This document shows, piece by piece, positions 9,052 through 17,851 of a stretch of DNA of 64,000 bases. Under the pieces are notes generated by a model, which was given only the letters and a program-made list of their open reading frames with translations, did no database searches and had not been told where the DNA came from. Source of the DNA: Xanthomonas sp. DAR 34887 (lineage in GTDB: Bacteria > Pseudomonadota > Gammaproteobacteria > Xanthomonadales > Xanthomonadaceae). How positions within the stretch are numbered: the first letter of the stretch is position 1; each line of letters starts with the position of its first letter. The DNA is taken from assembly GCF_041245805.1 (NCBI RefSeq), contig NZ_CP162490.1:4751001-4815000 (forward strand), in the 5' to 3' direction. Made by a program: the position numbers and the translations under genes.

Positions 9052-11556
9052 TCAGAACTTCAGCGACAGGTCGAGGAACACGCCGCGCCCGGCCAGGCCG
9101 AAATACAGCGGCTGGTTGTCGGAGGAGCGCGCGCCGGCGTAGCCGATCAAGGCGTGCCGATCGAGCAGGTTGTTGACGTCCATGCTGATCGAATAGCCCT
9201 TCAGGCCGTAGGGACCATGCGTGCTGCGGTAGCCCAGCGCCGCATCCAGGCTGGCATAGCCGCCCAGGCGCTGGTCGTTGCCGAACACGGTGGCGCCGCT
9301 GGCGTCGGTGGTGTTGTCCACGCCGTACTGCGCGCCGACCACCTTTTCCATCAGCGAGCCGAAGTAGCCGGTGCCGCTGTTGTACAGCAGGCCCAGGCTC
9401 CCGGTCACGTGCGGGGTGCCGGCGACCTGGGTGCTGCTGTGCTTGTAGGTCGCTTCGTTGTAGCTGGCGTTGGCGTACAGGCTCAGCGTCGGGGTCAGCG
9501 CATAGGTGGCTTCGGCCTCGGCGCCGCGGTACACCGCACCGCCGCCGTTGACGTAGGCGCTCTCGGTGCCGCTGTCGGTGGCGACCAGAGTTTCGCTGAT
9601 GTAGTTGCTGAAATCGATGTAGTAGACGTCGGCGCCGAAGGTCAGGCCGCGCGCGGCGTAGCTGGTGCCGAGCTGATAGTTGCTGGTCAGCTCCGGTTGC
9701 AGGCCGCGGCTGCCGTTGAGTTCGATCACGTCGATCGGCGGCGCCAGGAAGCCGCGCGCGGCCTGCACGTAGCCGCTCCAGTGCTCGCTGAAGGCGTCGT
9801 GCAGGCTCAGCGACGGCAGCGTCGCGTCGTAGCTGGCGCTGGCATGGGACGGCGCCGGCGGCGTGCTCTTGTTGAGCTGCGCGTCGAGCTGGCGCTCCAC
9901 CCGCGAGTAGCGCACGCCCGGACTGAGGGTCAGCGTGTCGCTCAGTTTCCAGTCGTACTGCACGTACGGCTGCAGCGTGTCGGTGCGGTCGTGCAGCTGG
10001 TAGTTGTACAGATAGCCGTACTTGGTGCCGCTGGCCGCGCCGGTGCTCATGTCCACCGGCAGCTGACTGCGTTCGTCCAGATTGCGCTCCACCCACACGC
10101 CGGTCTGCAACTGGCCCGGGCCCAGATCGCGCGCCAGCCGCAGCACGTCGCCGAAGGCGTGGTAATCGTTGTCCGACAGCTTGCCCGGCACGTCGGTGGC
10201 CGACTTGGACAGCTTCTTGCCGGTGCTGGAGTAGAAGGTCACGCCGTTGTCGGCGGCGCTCTCGCTGGTGGGGATGCTGCTTTTGGCGGCGGTGTGGTCG
10301 AAGCTGTTGTAGTAGAGCTTGTTGTCCATGTCCCACTCGCCCAGGCGCGTGCTCAGGCCCAGGTAGCTGAAGCTGGAGTAGTACGCGGCGCTGTTGTAGC
10401 CGGTGTAGTTCTGCAGGGTCGGATCGTTGCCCAGGCCGTAGCGCCAGCCGTGCTGTTCGATCTGCGCGCGGGTGGCGCCCTGCACGGTGTTCTGGTGTTC
10501 CTGGTTGTAGCTGCTGACGAAGGTCAGCGTGGTCGCCTCGCCCAGCTCGGTGGCGGTCTTGACGAAGGCGTGCTCGCGGCGGTCGTCGGTGCCTTTGAGG
10601 TAGGTGCCGCTGGCTTCCTTGGACAGGTCGGCGAACACGCGGGTGTTGCCGATGTGCTCGTCGGCGCTGCCCCCGGTGGACCACGTGTTCCAGCTGCCGC
10701 CGGTGGCGTAGGCGGTGACGCCGTCCACCGCGCTGGGGTTGCGCGTGCGCAGCGCCAGCGTACCGCCGAAGGTGGCGTTGCCGATGGTGGCGCCGCCGCC
10801 GGGACCGCGGTCGATCTCGGCCTGGCCGAGCACGTGGTTGTTGAAGTACGCCGACGTGGTGTGGTGCAGGTCGCTGGCGTCGCCGAACGGGATGCCGTCG
10901 AAGGTGATGTTGAACTGGCCGTCCTGGAAGCCGCGGATGCTGATGCCTTCGTTCTTGCCCAGGCCGGGGCCTTCCGGCGAGGTGGTGACCACGCTCGGCG
11001 CGTACTTGATGATGTCGTCGTAGTTCGCGTTCAGGCGCAGTCCGTCGCGGATGAAGCGTTCGTCGATCACCGAAGTCGGCTGGCTCGCCTCCAGCGGCGC
11101 GGCACTGGGCGCCAGCGTATCGACGCTGTTGGCGGTGACGTTGATCGGCGCCAGTTCGCGCGGGCCGTCGTCGCGGTCTCCCGGGTCGGCGGCCGGCGTG
11201 GCCGCGGCGTGCGGCGCGCGCGCGGCGGCATTGCGCGGCGCGGCCGCGGCACTGCGCACGATGCTGACCGTGCTCGGCGTCGGCATGCGGTACTCCAGGC
11301 CGGTGCCGGCCAGCAGTTTCTGCAGTTGCTGCGTCGGCGCCAGGCCGGCCGGCGCGCCGTTGCTGCGCTGCCCGGCCGCCAATGCCGGGTCGTACATCAG
11401 TTGCAGGCCGCTGTTGCGGGCGAAGAGCTCCAGCGCCTGGTCCAGCGGCATCGGCGCGATCGCCGGCGCGGCGACGGCGGCGGGCGCCGACCAGGCCGGC
11501 AGCGAGGAGGTGCTGCCGAGCAGCAGAGCGATGGAAACGACGAGCGTGTTGCGCAT
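9052..11556 (-). CDS. TonB-dependent receptor with STN signalling domain
   Basis: This outer-membrane receptor has a signal peptide (MRNTLVVSIALLLG...). An STN domain follows, with PLDQALELFARNSGLQLMYD and LLAGTGLEYR (about residues 40-95 of the mature order). The plug domain contains SIRGFQDGQFNITFDGIPFGD and RGPGGGATIGNATFGG. A long beta-barrel ends in the terminal Phe required for barrel assembly (VFLDLSLKF). The STN domain identifies a FecA-like transducer that signals to the adjacent FecR and ECF sigma factor. The start chosen (11556) puts the signal peptide at the N-terminus; an upstream ATG at 11598 is possible. Ligand unknown; the downstream phosphatase hints at an organophosphate or a phytate-metal complex. 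Confidence 0.93.
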   Translation of the reverse strand: MRNTLVVSIALLLGSTSSLPAWSAPAAVAAPAIAPMPLDQALELFARNSGLQLMYDPALAAGQRSNGAPAGLAPTQQLQKLLAGTGLEYRMPTPSTVSIVRSAAAAPRNAAARAPHAAATPAADPGDRDDGPRELAPINVTANSVDTLAPSAAPLEASQPTSVIDERFIRDGLRLNANYDDIIKYAPSVVTTSPEGPGLGKNEGISIRGFQDGQFNITFDGIPFGDASDLHHTTSAYFNNHVLGQAEIDRGPGGGATIGNATFGGTLALRTRNPSAVDGVTAYATGGSWNTWSTGGSADEHIGNTRVFADLSKEASGTYLKGTDDRREHAFVKTATELGEATTLTFVSSYNQEHQNTVQGATRAQIEQHGWRYGLGNDPTLQNYTGYNSAAYYSSFSYLGLSTRLGEWDMDNKLYYNSFDHTAAKSSIPTSESAADNGVTFYSSTGKKLSKSATDVPGKLSDNDYHAFGDVLRLARDLGPGQLQTGVWVERNLDERSQLPVDMSTGAASGTKYGYLYNYQLHDRTDTLQPYVQYDWKLSDTLTLSPGVRYSRVERQLDAQLNKSTPPAPSHASASYDATLPSLSLHDAFSEHWSGYVQAARGFLAPPIDVIELNGSRGLQPELTSNYQLGTSYAARGLTFGADVYYIDFSNYISETLVATDSGTESAYVNGGGAVYRGAEAEATYALTPTLSLYANASYNEATYKHSSTQVAGTPHVTGSLGLLYNSGTGYFGSLMEKVVGAQYGVDNTTDASGATVFGNDQRLGGYASLDAALGYRSTHGPYGLKGYSISMDVNNLLDRHALIGYAGARSSDNQPLYFGLAGRGVFLDLSLKF

Positions 11557-11673
11557 GGGACGTGCTACCGGAGGGGAGAGGAAGGCGGCCGCGCGCATCC
11601 AGCGCGATGGCCATGCCTACCTAGGAGTGCCGCACAGCGCCGTGCGGCTACCGGTCGTTGCATGAATTTTTTC

Positions 11674-12756
11674 TTACATCGGCGCCGGCGCGCTGCGGAT
11701 CGTCACCGCCTGCGCGTCGCGGTGCACCTGCACGTTCGGCAGGCTGCCCAGATAGGCGATGAAGGCCTCCGGATCGCGCAGGTGGAACACGCCGCTGATG
11801 CGGCGCGCGGCCAATGCCGGGTCGGCGATGCGCAACGGCTGCGTGGTGTAGGCGTTGAACAGCCGCGCCACCTCGCCCACGCTGCGGTCGCGCACGCCGA
11901 CCTGCGCCGGCAGCCAGGCGGTTGCGCCGGCGATGTCGGCGTGCGCGTCCATGCCCAGCAAGCGGCCGCGCGCGTCCAGCCGCGCCTGCTGGCCGCCGCC
12001 CAGGTCCGCCAGCTGCGCGCCTTCGCTGGGCAGCGCGCTGCGCCGCCACCACGGATGCGCGCCGCGCAGTACGTGCACGCGTCCCTGCAGCACGGTAACG
12101 CGGGTGGCGCCGTCGTGCTGGTCGACGCCGAACACGGTGCCGATATCGCGCAGCACCAGCGCGCCGACGCTGACCCGCAGCGGCCGCGCCGGATCGTGGC
12201 CGAGGTCGAACAGCGCCTTGCCGCGCAGCAGCGCGATGTCGCGTCGCTGCGCGCCGTAGCGCACAGCGATGGCGCTGCCGCGGTCCAGGCGCACCACGCT
12301 GCCGTCGGCCAGCGCCACCTCGCGCCCGGCATCGGTAGCGGCGGCGTAGACCGTCGCCGCGACCGTGTCCGGCACCGCCAGGTGCGTGGTCACGCCGATC
12401 GCCGACAGCGCCAGCACGGCAGCCAGGCCGTACGCCCAGCGCCGGTTGCGCTTGCGTGGCTGTGGCGCCGCTTGCGATTGCACTGGCGCCGCGCGTCCGA
12501 ACTCCGGCCGCAGCGGCACCACCACCGCGCCGCTGTGGCGCGCATGCGCGCACAGCTGTTCGCTGCTGGCCTGCTGCGAGTGCGCCGCGGCCTGCAGATC
12601 CTGATGCAGGTGCGCGATGCCCAGGTATTCGGCCACGTGCGTGGGCGACTGCCGCAGCCAGGCCAGGAACTCCGCCTGCTGCATCGGCGCCAGCGGCGCT
12701 TCGCGCTGCGCCAGGTACCAGGCCGCGGCCGCCGCGGCGATCGGCGATTCACGCAT
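11674..12756 (-). CDS. FecR-family anti-sigma / signal transducer
   Basis: This 360-residue protein has the FecR layout. The cytosolic N-terminal sigma-binding domain (DUF4880-like, AAAWYLAQREAP...QQAEFLAWLRQSP, residues 5-50) precedes a single transmembrane helix (about 105-125, RRWAYGLAAVLALSAIG). The periplasmic FecR domain has DAGREVALADGSVVRLDRGSA, and a C-terminal SVGEVARLFNAY segment resembles DUF4974/STN-like. It overlaps the sigma gene by 8 bp, indicating translational coupling, and lies 117 bp upstream of its receptor. It should hold the sigma factor inactive until the receptor binds ligand. Confidence 0.93.
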   Translation of the reverse strand: MRESPIAAAAAAWYLAQREAPLAPMQQAEFLAWLRQSPTHVAEYLGIAHLHQDLQAAAHSQQASSEQLCAHARHSGAVVVPLRPEFGRAAPVQSQAAPQPRKRNRRWAYGLAAVLALSAIGVTTHLAVPDTVAATVYAAATDAGREVALADGSVVRLDRGSAIAVRYGAQRRDIALLRGKALFDLGHDPARPLRVSVGALVLRDIGTVFGVDQHDGATRVTVLQGRVHVLRGAHPWWRRSALPSEGAQLADLGGGQQARLDARGRLLGMDAHADIAGATAWLPAQVGVRDRSVGEVARLFNAYTTQPLRIADPALAARRISGVFHLRDPEAFIAYLGSLPNVQVHRDAQAVTIRSAPAPM

Positions 12757-13264
12757 AGCGCGCCATGCCCTGCCGGCACACCGCCAGACCCTTGATGATG
12801 TATTTCTTGACCATGTGGCTTGAGATCTGCAACTGCGCGGCGATGTCCTGGTAGCCGAGTTCGTCGCGGTAGCGCAGCACCATCGCCGCGCGGCATTTCG
12901 GCGGCAGCCGCGCCATCAGCTCGGCCAGGCGCCGCCGGCGTTGCTCGCGGTGCACCTGCGCATCCACGTCGCACGGCACCGCCAGCCGCTCCAGCACCTC
13001 GTCCAGGCAGGTGTCGCGCTGCGTGCTGCGCTGGTTGAGCAGCGCGTGCTCGCGCATCAGGTTGGCGGCGATGGTGAACAGGTAGGCTTCGGGATTGGCG
13101 ATCTCCGGCGCATGCGCCTCGCTGCGCTGCAGGCGCAGCCACACTTCCTGCACCAGGTCCTCGGCGTCCCACGCCGCGGCGCGGCGGCGCAGGAAGTAAC
13201 GGCTCAGCGACGGCCGCCATTGCAGGAACAGCCGCGACAGGGCCGGCAAGGGTTCGGGACGCAC
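12749..13264 (-). CDS. ECF sigma factor, FecI-like
   Basis: This is an extracytoplasmic-function sigma factor. Sigma region 2 has LSRYFLRRRAAAWDAEDLVQEVWLRL and PEAYLFTIAANL; region 4 has LARLPPKCRAAMVLRYRDELGYQDIAAQLQIS with a helix-turn-helix. The frame stays open to an ATG at 13444, but that extension is Arg-rich and has no sigma features. I therefore place the start at the GTG at 13264, giving about 171 residues, usual for FecI-like factors. It is the first gene of the sigma-FecR-receptor-phosphatase operon, which it should activate and probably autoregulate indirectly. Confidence 0.85.
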   Translation of the reverse strand: MRPEPLPALSRLFLQWRPSLSRYFLRRRAAAWDAEDLVQEVWLRLQRSEAHAPEIANPEAYLFTIAANLMREHALLNQRSTQRDTCLDEVLERLAVPCDVDAQVHREQRRRRLAELMARLPPKCRAAMVLRYRDELGYQDIAAQLQISSHMVKKYIIKGLAVCRQGMARYA

Positions 13265-13590
13265 CGGGCGCTCGCAGGGTCGGAAAAGCCTGCGATGCTG
13301 GTCGCGGCAGATGACAGTCCCATGACGCACGGGCAGCGCGGGCGCGGATGACCGGCTGCGCCCCAGCCGGCATTCAGTTGCGCGCCGCTGCTGGCCGGGT
13401 TCGATCGGCGCATGGAGTGCTGCCGGTGTCTGCGCCTGCGCCATGGCCCTGGATTCCGCGGCGGCGCCTCAGCGTTTCCCGTGCGGGACAGGATGTCCTC
13501 CGGACCGGCCTTCCGTTCCATCGGCGTCGCCCCATATCGAAAGGGTTGCCGCCTCTGACCTCGGGCGGCGTTCGCACGAAGGATCTCTCC

Positions 13591-14670
13591 ATGACCGACC
13601 CCATCGTCCAGATCAAGCCGCTCGGCTTCCCCTGGGAAACGATCGACCCGTTCCTGTTCTGCGTCTACCACGACGACGCCTACCCCGCCGGCAACGGCGC
13701 GATGGGACCGGCGGCGTCGCTGCAGGGCCGCGCCATCGGCCAGGACTTCAGCCGCAAGGACGGCTGGAGCATGTATCACGGTGAGGAGGTCCCCGGCTTT
13801 CCCGGTCATCCGCACCGCGGCTTCGAGACCGTGACCATCGTGCGCAAGGGTTTGATCGACCATGCCGACTCGCTCGGCGCGGCGGCGCGCTTCGGTGCCG
13901 GCGACGTGCAATGGGTGACGGCCGGCGCGGGCATCGTCCATTCGGAGATGTTCCCGCTGCTCGACACGGCCGCGCCCAATCCGCTGGAACTGTTCCAGAT
14001 CTGGCTCAACCTGCCCGCGCGCAGCAAGATGGCGGCGCCGCACTTCACCATGTTCTGGGCCGAAGACCTGCCGCGCTTCACCGCCACCGACGATGCCGGC
14101 CGCAGCACCGAGGTGGCCTGCGTGGCCGGCCGCATCGGCCCGGTCGACGCCGCGCCCGGCAGCGCCGGCGGCCCGCTCGCGCCGCCACCGGATTCGTGGG
14201 CCGCGCAGGACGATGCCGACGTGGCCATCTGGACGATCCGCATGGCGCCCGGCGCACGCTGGACCCTGCCCGCCGCGCAAGGCCGCGGCACGCGCCGCAG
14301 CCTGTACTTCTTCAAGGGCGCAGCGGTGACCGTGGGCGGACGCGAAGTGACCCGCCACGCCGCGATCGAGTTGCGTGCCGACCAGGCGGTCGAGTTGGTC
14401 AACGGCGACGGGGAAGCGAGCGAGTTCCTGGTACTGCAGGGCCGACCGATCGCCGAACCGGTGGCTCAGCACGGCCCGTTCGTGATGAACACCCAAGCGG
14501 AGATCGCCCAGGCCATGGCCGACTACCGCCGCACCCAGTTCGGCGGCTGGCCGTGGCCGCACGAGGCGCCGGTACACGGCAGCGACCCGACCCGCTTCGC
14601 GCGACATCCGGATGGACGCGAGGAGCGGCCGACGGCGCAGGCGGCCGCTGTGGACATCGCGAACGGCTAG
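13591..14670 (+). CDS. Pirin family protein (bicupin)
   Basis: This 359-residue bicupin has the pirin N-terminal metal site: His73 and His75 in PGHPHRGFETVT, and His117 with Glu119 in AGAGIVHSEM. The WLNLPA signature is also present. Bacterial pirins are implicated in quercetin dioxygenase activity or in redox modulation of enzymes; the role here is unassigned. The start ATG at 13591 is preceded by AAGGATC, a reasonable Shine-Dalgarno. Upstream in-frame codons look non-coding. It is divergent from the sigma operon. Confidence 0.92.
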   Translation: MTDPIVQIKPLGFPWETIDPFLFCVYHDDAYPAGNGAMGPAASLQGRAIGQDFSRKDGWSMYHGEEVPGFPGHPHRGFETVTIVRKGLIDHADSLGAAARFGAGDVQWVTAGAGIVHSEMFPLLDTAAPNPLELFQIWLNLPARSKMAAPHFTMFWAEDLPRFTATDDAGRSTEVACVAGRIGPVDAAPGSAGGPLAPPPDSWAAQDDADVAIWTIRMAPGARWTLPAAQGRGTRRSLYFFKGAAVTVGGREVTRHAAIELRADQAVELVNGDGEASEFLVLQGRPIAEPVAQHGPFVMNTQAEIAQAMADYRRTQFGGWPWPHEAPVHGSDPTRFARHPDGREERPTAQAAAVDIANG

Positions 14671-14696
14671 CGTTTGTTTCCCCGCACGGGGGGGAT

Positions 14697-14917
14697 GAGG
14701 GTACGGGTGCAGCCTCGTGCACCAAACGCCGCGAGTCGCTTTCGCGCCGTACCCTCACCCCAACCCCTCTCCCGATGGGAGAGGGGCTTGGCTGTTTCCT
14801 TCTCCCGTCGGGAGAAGGTGCCCCGCAGGGGCGGATGAGGGTACGGGCGAAGCATCGTGCGCCCAAACTCCGCGAGTCGCTTTCGCGCCGGACCCTCACC
14901 CCAACCCCTCTCCCGAT
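14697..14917. repeat. Tandem ~140-bp repeat array, left part
   Basis: Units beginning GAGGGTACGGG recur at about 14697 and 14837, and again at about 16028 beyond the IS. Each unit carries inverted CCCCTCTCCCGAT/GGGAGAGGGG and CCTTCTCCCGTCGGGAGAAGG stem-loops and a CGCGAGTCGCTTTCGCGCC block. With the IS removed the array is about 2.7 copies. Confidence 0.85.
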
Positions 14918-15955
14918 CCTGATTAGCGTCGAATCTCAGCCGGAGCGCGCAGAGCGCGCTCCGGGATGGCATGAGTGGCCATGGAAGCCAAGCCGAGTTG
15001 GTCAAGGATCGCGGCCAAGTTGAAGCGCCGGTTGACCTGATATTGGTGCGCGCGCAGGTAGCGCAGACCGTATTTGCCGAAGGCGATGGCATGGTGGGTG
15101 CCGCCAAGGGCGGTCTTGAGATTCCCCAGGATCGTGTTGACCCATTTCAGAGCGGGCTGTTGTACCGATTTGCGCCCGGTGCCGGTCACGATCGGCTCAT
15201 GGCTCATACCGGCCCAGGTGACGGCGGTGAAGGCGGTCAGCCCATCGCTGAGAACGTGGGTTCCCGGCGCCAGGGCTTGCTGGGCCCAGCGATGGACAGC
15301 ATCGCGGCAGAAGCTGCCGACCCAGTCAAACCGGACGCATCCCGGCCGACCTTGTCGCGTCTCCACGGCGGCAATGAACGGGATCTTGTTGGTCCACTGT
15401 TCGGCACCGCTGCCGCGCGCGCGCTCCCCACCTAGATAGGCATCGTCGATCTGCACCCAGCCGGCCAACTGACGTTGGCCTTCCCGCTCAGCCATAGCCG
15501 CCATCAGCTTGTGCTTGATGCGCCAAGCCGTGCGGTAGCACACGTCCAGGTGGCGCATCAGCTCCAGGGCCGAAATCCCGTTCTTGGCCTGGCTCAGCAG
15601 ATACATCGCCATCCACCACAGACGCAGCGGCAATTTGGTGTCGGCCAGCACGGTGCCCGCCGTCAGGCTGGTCTGGGCGCGGCACTGCCGGCATTGCCAC
15701 AGCCGCTGGTGCCCGCGCTGGAACTGACTGGCCGCCCGCTGGCCACAGCGCGGACAGACGAAACCGTCAGGCCAGCGGTTGCGCAGCAGCGCGGACACGC
15801 ACTGCTCCTCAGTGCCGTAATGCTGCAGGAACTGCGGTAAGGACATCCCCCGCTGGAACTGCACACGATTCATCGCCATGACTGCCTCTCCAAGAGAACC
15901 GGCAGCAAGGGTGCACCTGTCACGCATCAGCAGCTGAGATTCGACGCTAATCAGG
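14918..15955 (-). mobile_element. IS1595-family insertion sequence with 23-bp TIRs
   Basis: The ends are perfect 23-bp inverted repeats starting CCTGATTAGCGTCGAATC at 14918-14940 and 15933-15955. They are flanked by direct copies of TCTCCCGAT (14909-14917 and 15956-15964). This is 9 bp; the family norm is 8, so one base may belong to an end. The element is 1038 bp, holds one transposase, and interrupts a stem-loop of the tandem repeat array, which reads through cleanly when the IS is removed. It looks intact and recently inserted. Confidence 0.92.
14923..15879 (-). CDS. IS1595-family transposase
   Basis: This 318-residue transposase has an N-terminal zinc ribbon (CPRCGQ...CRQCR, about residues 39-63). 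The ISXO2-like DDE domain has QIDDAYLGGERARGSG and VLSDGLTAFTAV, and the C-terminus has GNLKTALGGTHHAI...YLRAHQYQVNRRFNL. The start at 15879 has GGAGAGG about 5 nt upstream. The TAA stop lies inside the left terminal inverted repeat. All family motifs are present and there is no frameshift, so it is probably active. Confidence 0.93.
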   Translation of the reverse strand: MAMNRVQFQRGMSLPQFLQHYGTEEQCVSALLRNRWPDGFVCPRCGQRAASQFQRGHQRLWQCRQCRAQTSLTAGTVLADTKLPLRLWWMAMYLLSQAKNGISALELMRHLDVCYRTAWRIKHKLMAAMAEREGQRQLAGWVQIDDAYLGGERARGSGAEQWTNKIPFIAAVETRQGRPGCVRFDWVGSFCRDAVHRWAQQALAPGTHVLSDGLTAFTAVTWAGMSHEPIVTGTGRKSVQQPALKWVNTILGNLKTALGGTHHAIAFGKYGLRYLRAHQYQVNRRFNLAAILDQLGLASMATHAIPERALRAPAEIRR

Positions 15956-16122
15956 TCTCCCGATGGGAGAGGGGCTAGTCGGCTGTTCCTTCTCCCATCG
16001 GGAGAAGGTGCCCCGAAGGGGCGGATGAGGGTACGGGCGAAGCATCGTGCGCCCAAACTCCGCGAGTCGCTTTCGCGCCGTACTCTCACCCCAACCCCTC
16101 TCCCGATGGGAGAGGGGCTTCA
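15956..16122. repeat. Tandem ~140-bp repeat array, right part
   Basis: This continues the array cut by the IS1595 element: a CTCCCGATGGGAGAGGGG stem-loop, then a further GAGGGTACGGGCGAAGCATC unit. The array ends at GGGAGAGGGGCTT, next to the stop of the lipoprotein gene. Confidence 0.85.
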
Positions 16123-16128
16123 AACCAC

Positions 16129-16731
16129 TCAGTAGCGCGCCGACGCCAGCGCCTGTGCTCGCTCCAACTGCTCAGCGATGCGCTTGCGCGCCTGCTGCAA
16201 TTCCTGCTTGGTCGCCTCCTGCTGCGCCGCCGGCACCAGTTCGGCGTCGATCACCGCCAGCGCATCGGAATAGCTGCGCACCATCGTCGCCATGTAGGCG
16301 TTCATGTACGCCGACTCGTCCTTCTCCTGGTCCAGCGCCTGCAGTTGCGCCTTGCCCTTCGCCGCCTGCGCGGTGATCTTCTCCGCATCGCCGGGACCGC
16401 CCTTGCCTGCGTCCGCCGCCGTGGCGCCATGGTGGGCAGCGACGACCTCGCGAGCGAAATCGGCGACGCTGCCGCTGACATTGCGCGACAGCGCCTGTTG
16501 CGACAGCGCCACCGCATTGCCTTCCAGCACCTGCAGCATCGCCTTGGCCGAGGCGTCGCCGCCGATCGGCGCGCGTCCGCTTTCGCCGCCGACCGGAGCC
16601 GCGGTCGGTGCCGGCGAGGTCGCCGGTGCGGTCCGCGAGGTCTGATCGCCCGGCTTGCCGCAGCCGCTCAGCGCCACGGCGGCCAACGCCGCAAGAATCG
16701 AAAGCCGGGTCGTGTTGAGCCTCGGGGTCAT
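16129..16731 (-). CDS. DUF4142-like lipoprotein
   Basis: This 200-residue lipoprotein has a signal peptide and the lipobox LSGC (Cys24). An Ala/Pro/Thr linker (about 30-60) leads to an all-helical domain with VADFAREVVAAHHGA and VRSYSDALAVIDAELVP, which resembles the ferritin-like DUF4142 (putative periplasmic) family. It is expected to be anchored in an envelope membrane. The function is not known. The 3' end abuts the repeat array, whose stem-loop could terminate transcription. Confidence 0.82.
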   Translation of the reverse strand: MTPRLNTTRLSILAALAAVALSGCGKPGDQTSRTAPATSPAPTAAPVGGESGRAPIGGDASAKAMLQVLEGNAVALSQQALSRNVSGSVADFAREVVAAHHGATAADAGKGGPGDAEKITAQAAKGKAQLQALDQEKDESAYMNAYMATMVRSYSDALAVIDAELVPAAQQEATKQELQQARKRIAEQLERAQALASARY

Positions 16732-16875
16732 GGGGTGCTCCTGGTTTGTCAGCGGCTACCTTGCCCAGACAGCGCGCAAACCCGCGTGAATCGACGCGCT
16801 GTTCCGTGACGCGGCATTGACGCCAGTGGGCGCACGCAACGGGCTGCCGCAACCGCGACAGCGTGGAGACCGCAG

Positions 16876-17016
16876 ATGGCGAACAACCAGAAAACCGGCG
16901 AAAAGGCCGGCAAGGCCGCCTCCAAGGTGCTCAAGGACGGACGCACCGGAAAGGCCAGCAAGACCGCCGCCGCATCGGCCCTGTCGCAGCGACCGGACAA
17001 GAAAAAAGGCAAGTAA
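16876..17016 (+). CDS. 46-residue Lys/Ala-rich small basic protein
   Basis: ATG at 16876 to TAA at 17014-17016 encodes a 46-residue peptide that is strongly basic: repeated GKA(A/S)K-type motifs, a KDGRTGKASKT core and a KKKGK end. It has no Cys, no signal peptide and no transmembrane segment. It resembles small conserved basic hypothetical proteins of Xanthomonadaceae and, in composition, nucleoid-associated or stress proteins. Coding status is supported by composition and by its clean fit between the divergent lipoprotein gene and the GntR gene. The start has a weak GTGGAG about 10 nt upstream. The function is unknown. Confidence 0.65.
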   Translation: MANNQKTGEKAGKAASKVLKDGRTGKASKTAAASALSQRPDKKKGK

Positions 17017-17110
17017 CGCGCGCCGGCGGGACGCGCCGCGGCGACGCTTCCCGCCGGCCGCTAGAATGGCCGCATCGCCAGCACCGGCTTCAGAGCGTTT
17101 CGACCCGCCG

Positions 17111-17851
17111 ATGACCCTCGCACCCGACACCCGCGCGCCGCGCAAGCGCGTGGCGCTGTACGAAGACGTGGCCGAGCGGCTGCGGCAGAAAATCTACGAC
17201 TACGTGCTGCCGCCGGGCGAGTGGATCGACGAGCCGGCGCTGGTCGCCGAACTGGGCATCAGCCGCACCCCGCTGCGCGAGAGCCTGAAGCTGCTCGCGG
17301 CCGAAGGCCTGGTGCAGATCGAACCCGGCCGCGGCGCGCGCGTGACCCGGCTGACCCTGGAAGACCTCAACGAGCTGTTTCCGGTGATGGCGCTGCTGGA
17401 AGGCCGCTGCGCGTACGAGGCGGTGCGCAAGGTCGACGCCGCCGGCCTGGCGCGGCTGGAAACGCTGCACGCGCGCATGGAGCAGGCCGCCGACGAAGGC
17501 GACCTGGCCGAGTACTACCGGCAGAACTACCTGATCCACGAATCGGTGCAGGAATTCGCCGGCAATCCGTGGCTGATCCGCGTCACCCACGACCTGCACC
17601 GCATCCTCAAGATGCACCGCGGTCGCCAGCTGCTCGCGCCCGGCCGCATGCAGCAATCGCTGTCCGAACACCGCGAACTGATGGACTGCTTCCGCCGCGG
17701 CGACGCCGAAGGCGCCGAGCGCACCATGAACCGGCACCTGCAAAGCCAGGGCAACGCCCTGGCGATGTACGTGGCCGCCGGCGGCAAGTTGAATGTGCCG
17801 GCGCCGTTGCCGAGGGGCCGGGAATGGGGAATGGGGAATGGGGAATCGTGA
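17111..17851 (+). CDS. GntR family regulator, FCD subfamily
   Basis: This 246-residue regulator has a winged helix (about residues 15-75: LYEDVAERLRQKIYDYVLPPGEWIDEPALVAELGISRTPLRESLKLL...LVQIEPGRGARVT). An all-helical FCD effector domain follows, with LEGRCAYEAV, HARMEQA, YRQNYLIHESV and EHRELMDCFRRGD. It lies convergent to the distal end of the malonate operon and is the best local candidate for its repressor/activator, as GntR regulators control other mdc operons. The last codons are written by a GGGAATG heptamer repeat (17820-17847), so the C-terminus has been rewritten by repeat DNA. Confidence 0.9.
   Translation: MTLAPDTRAPRKRVALYEDVAERLRQKIYDYVLPPGEWIDEPALVAELGISRTPLRESLKLLAAEGLVQIEPGRGARVTRLTLEDLNELFPVMALLEGRCAYEAVRKVDAAGLARLETLHARMEQAADEGDLAEYYRQNYLIHESVQEFAGNPWLIRVTHDLHRILKMHRGRQLLAPGRMQQSLSEHRELMDCFRRGDAEGAERTMNRHLQSQGNALAMYVAAGGKLNVPAPLPRGREWGMGNGES

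Noticed and set aside
13265..13444. ATG at 13444 as start of the ECF sigma factor
   Set aside because: The 60-residue extension is Arg-rich and not sigma-like. The GTG at 13264 gives the usual family length.
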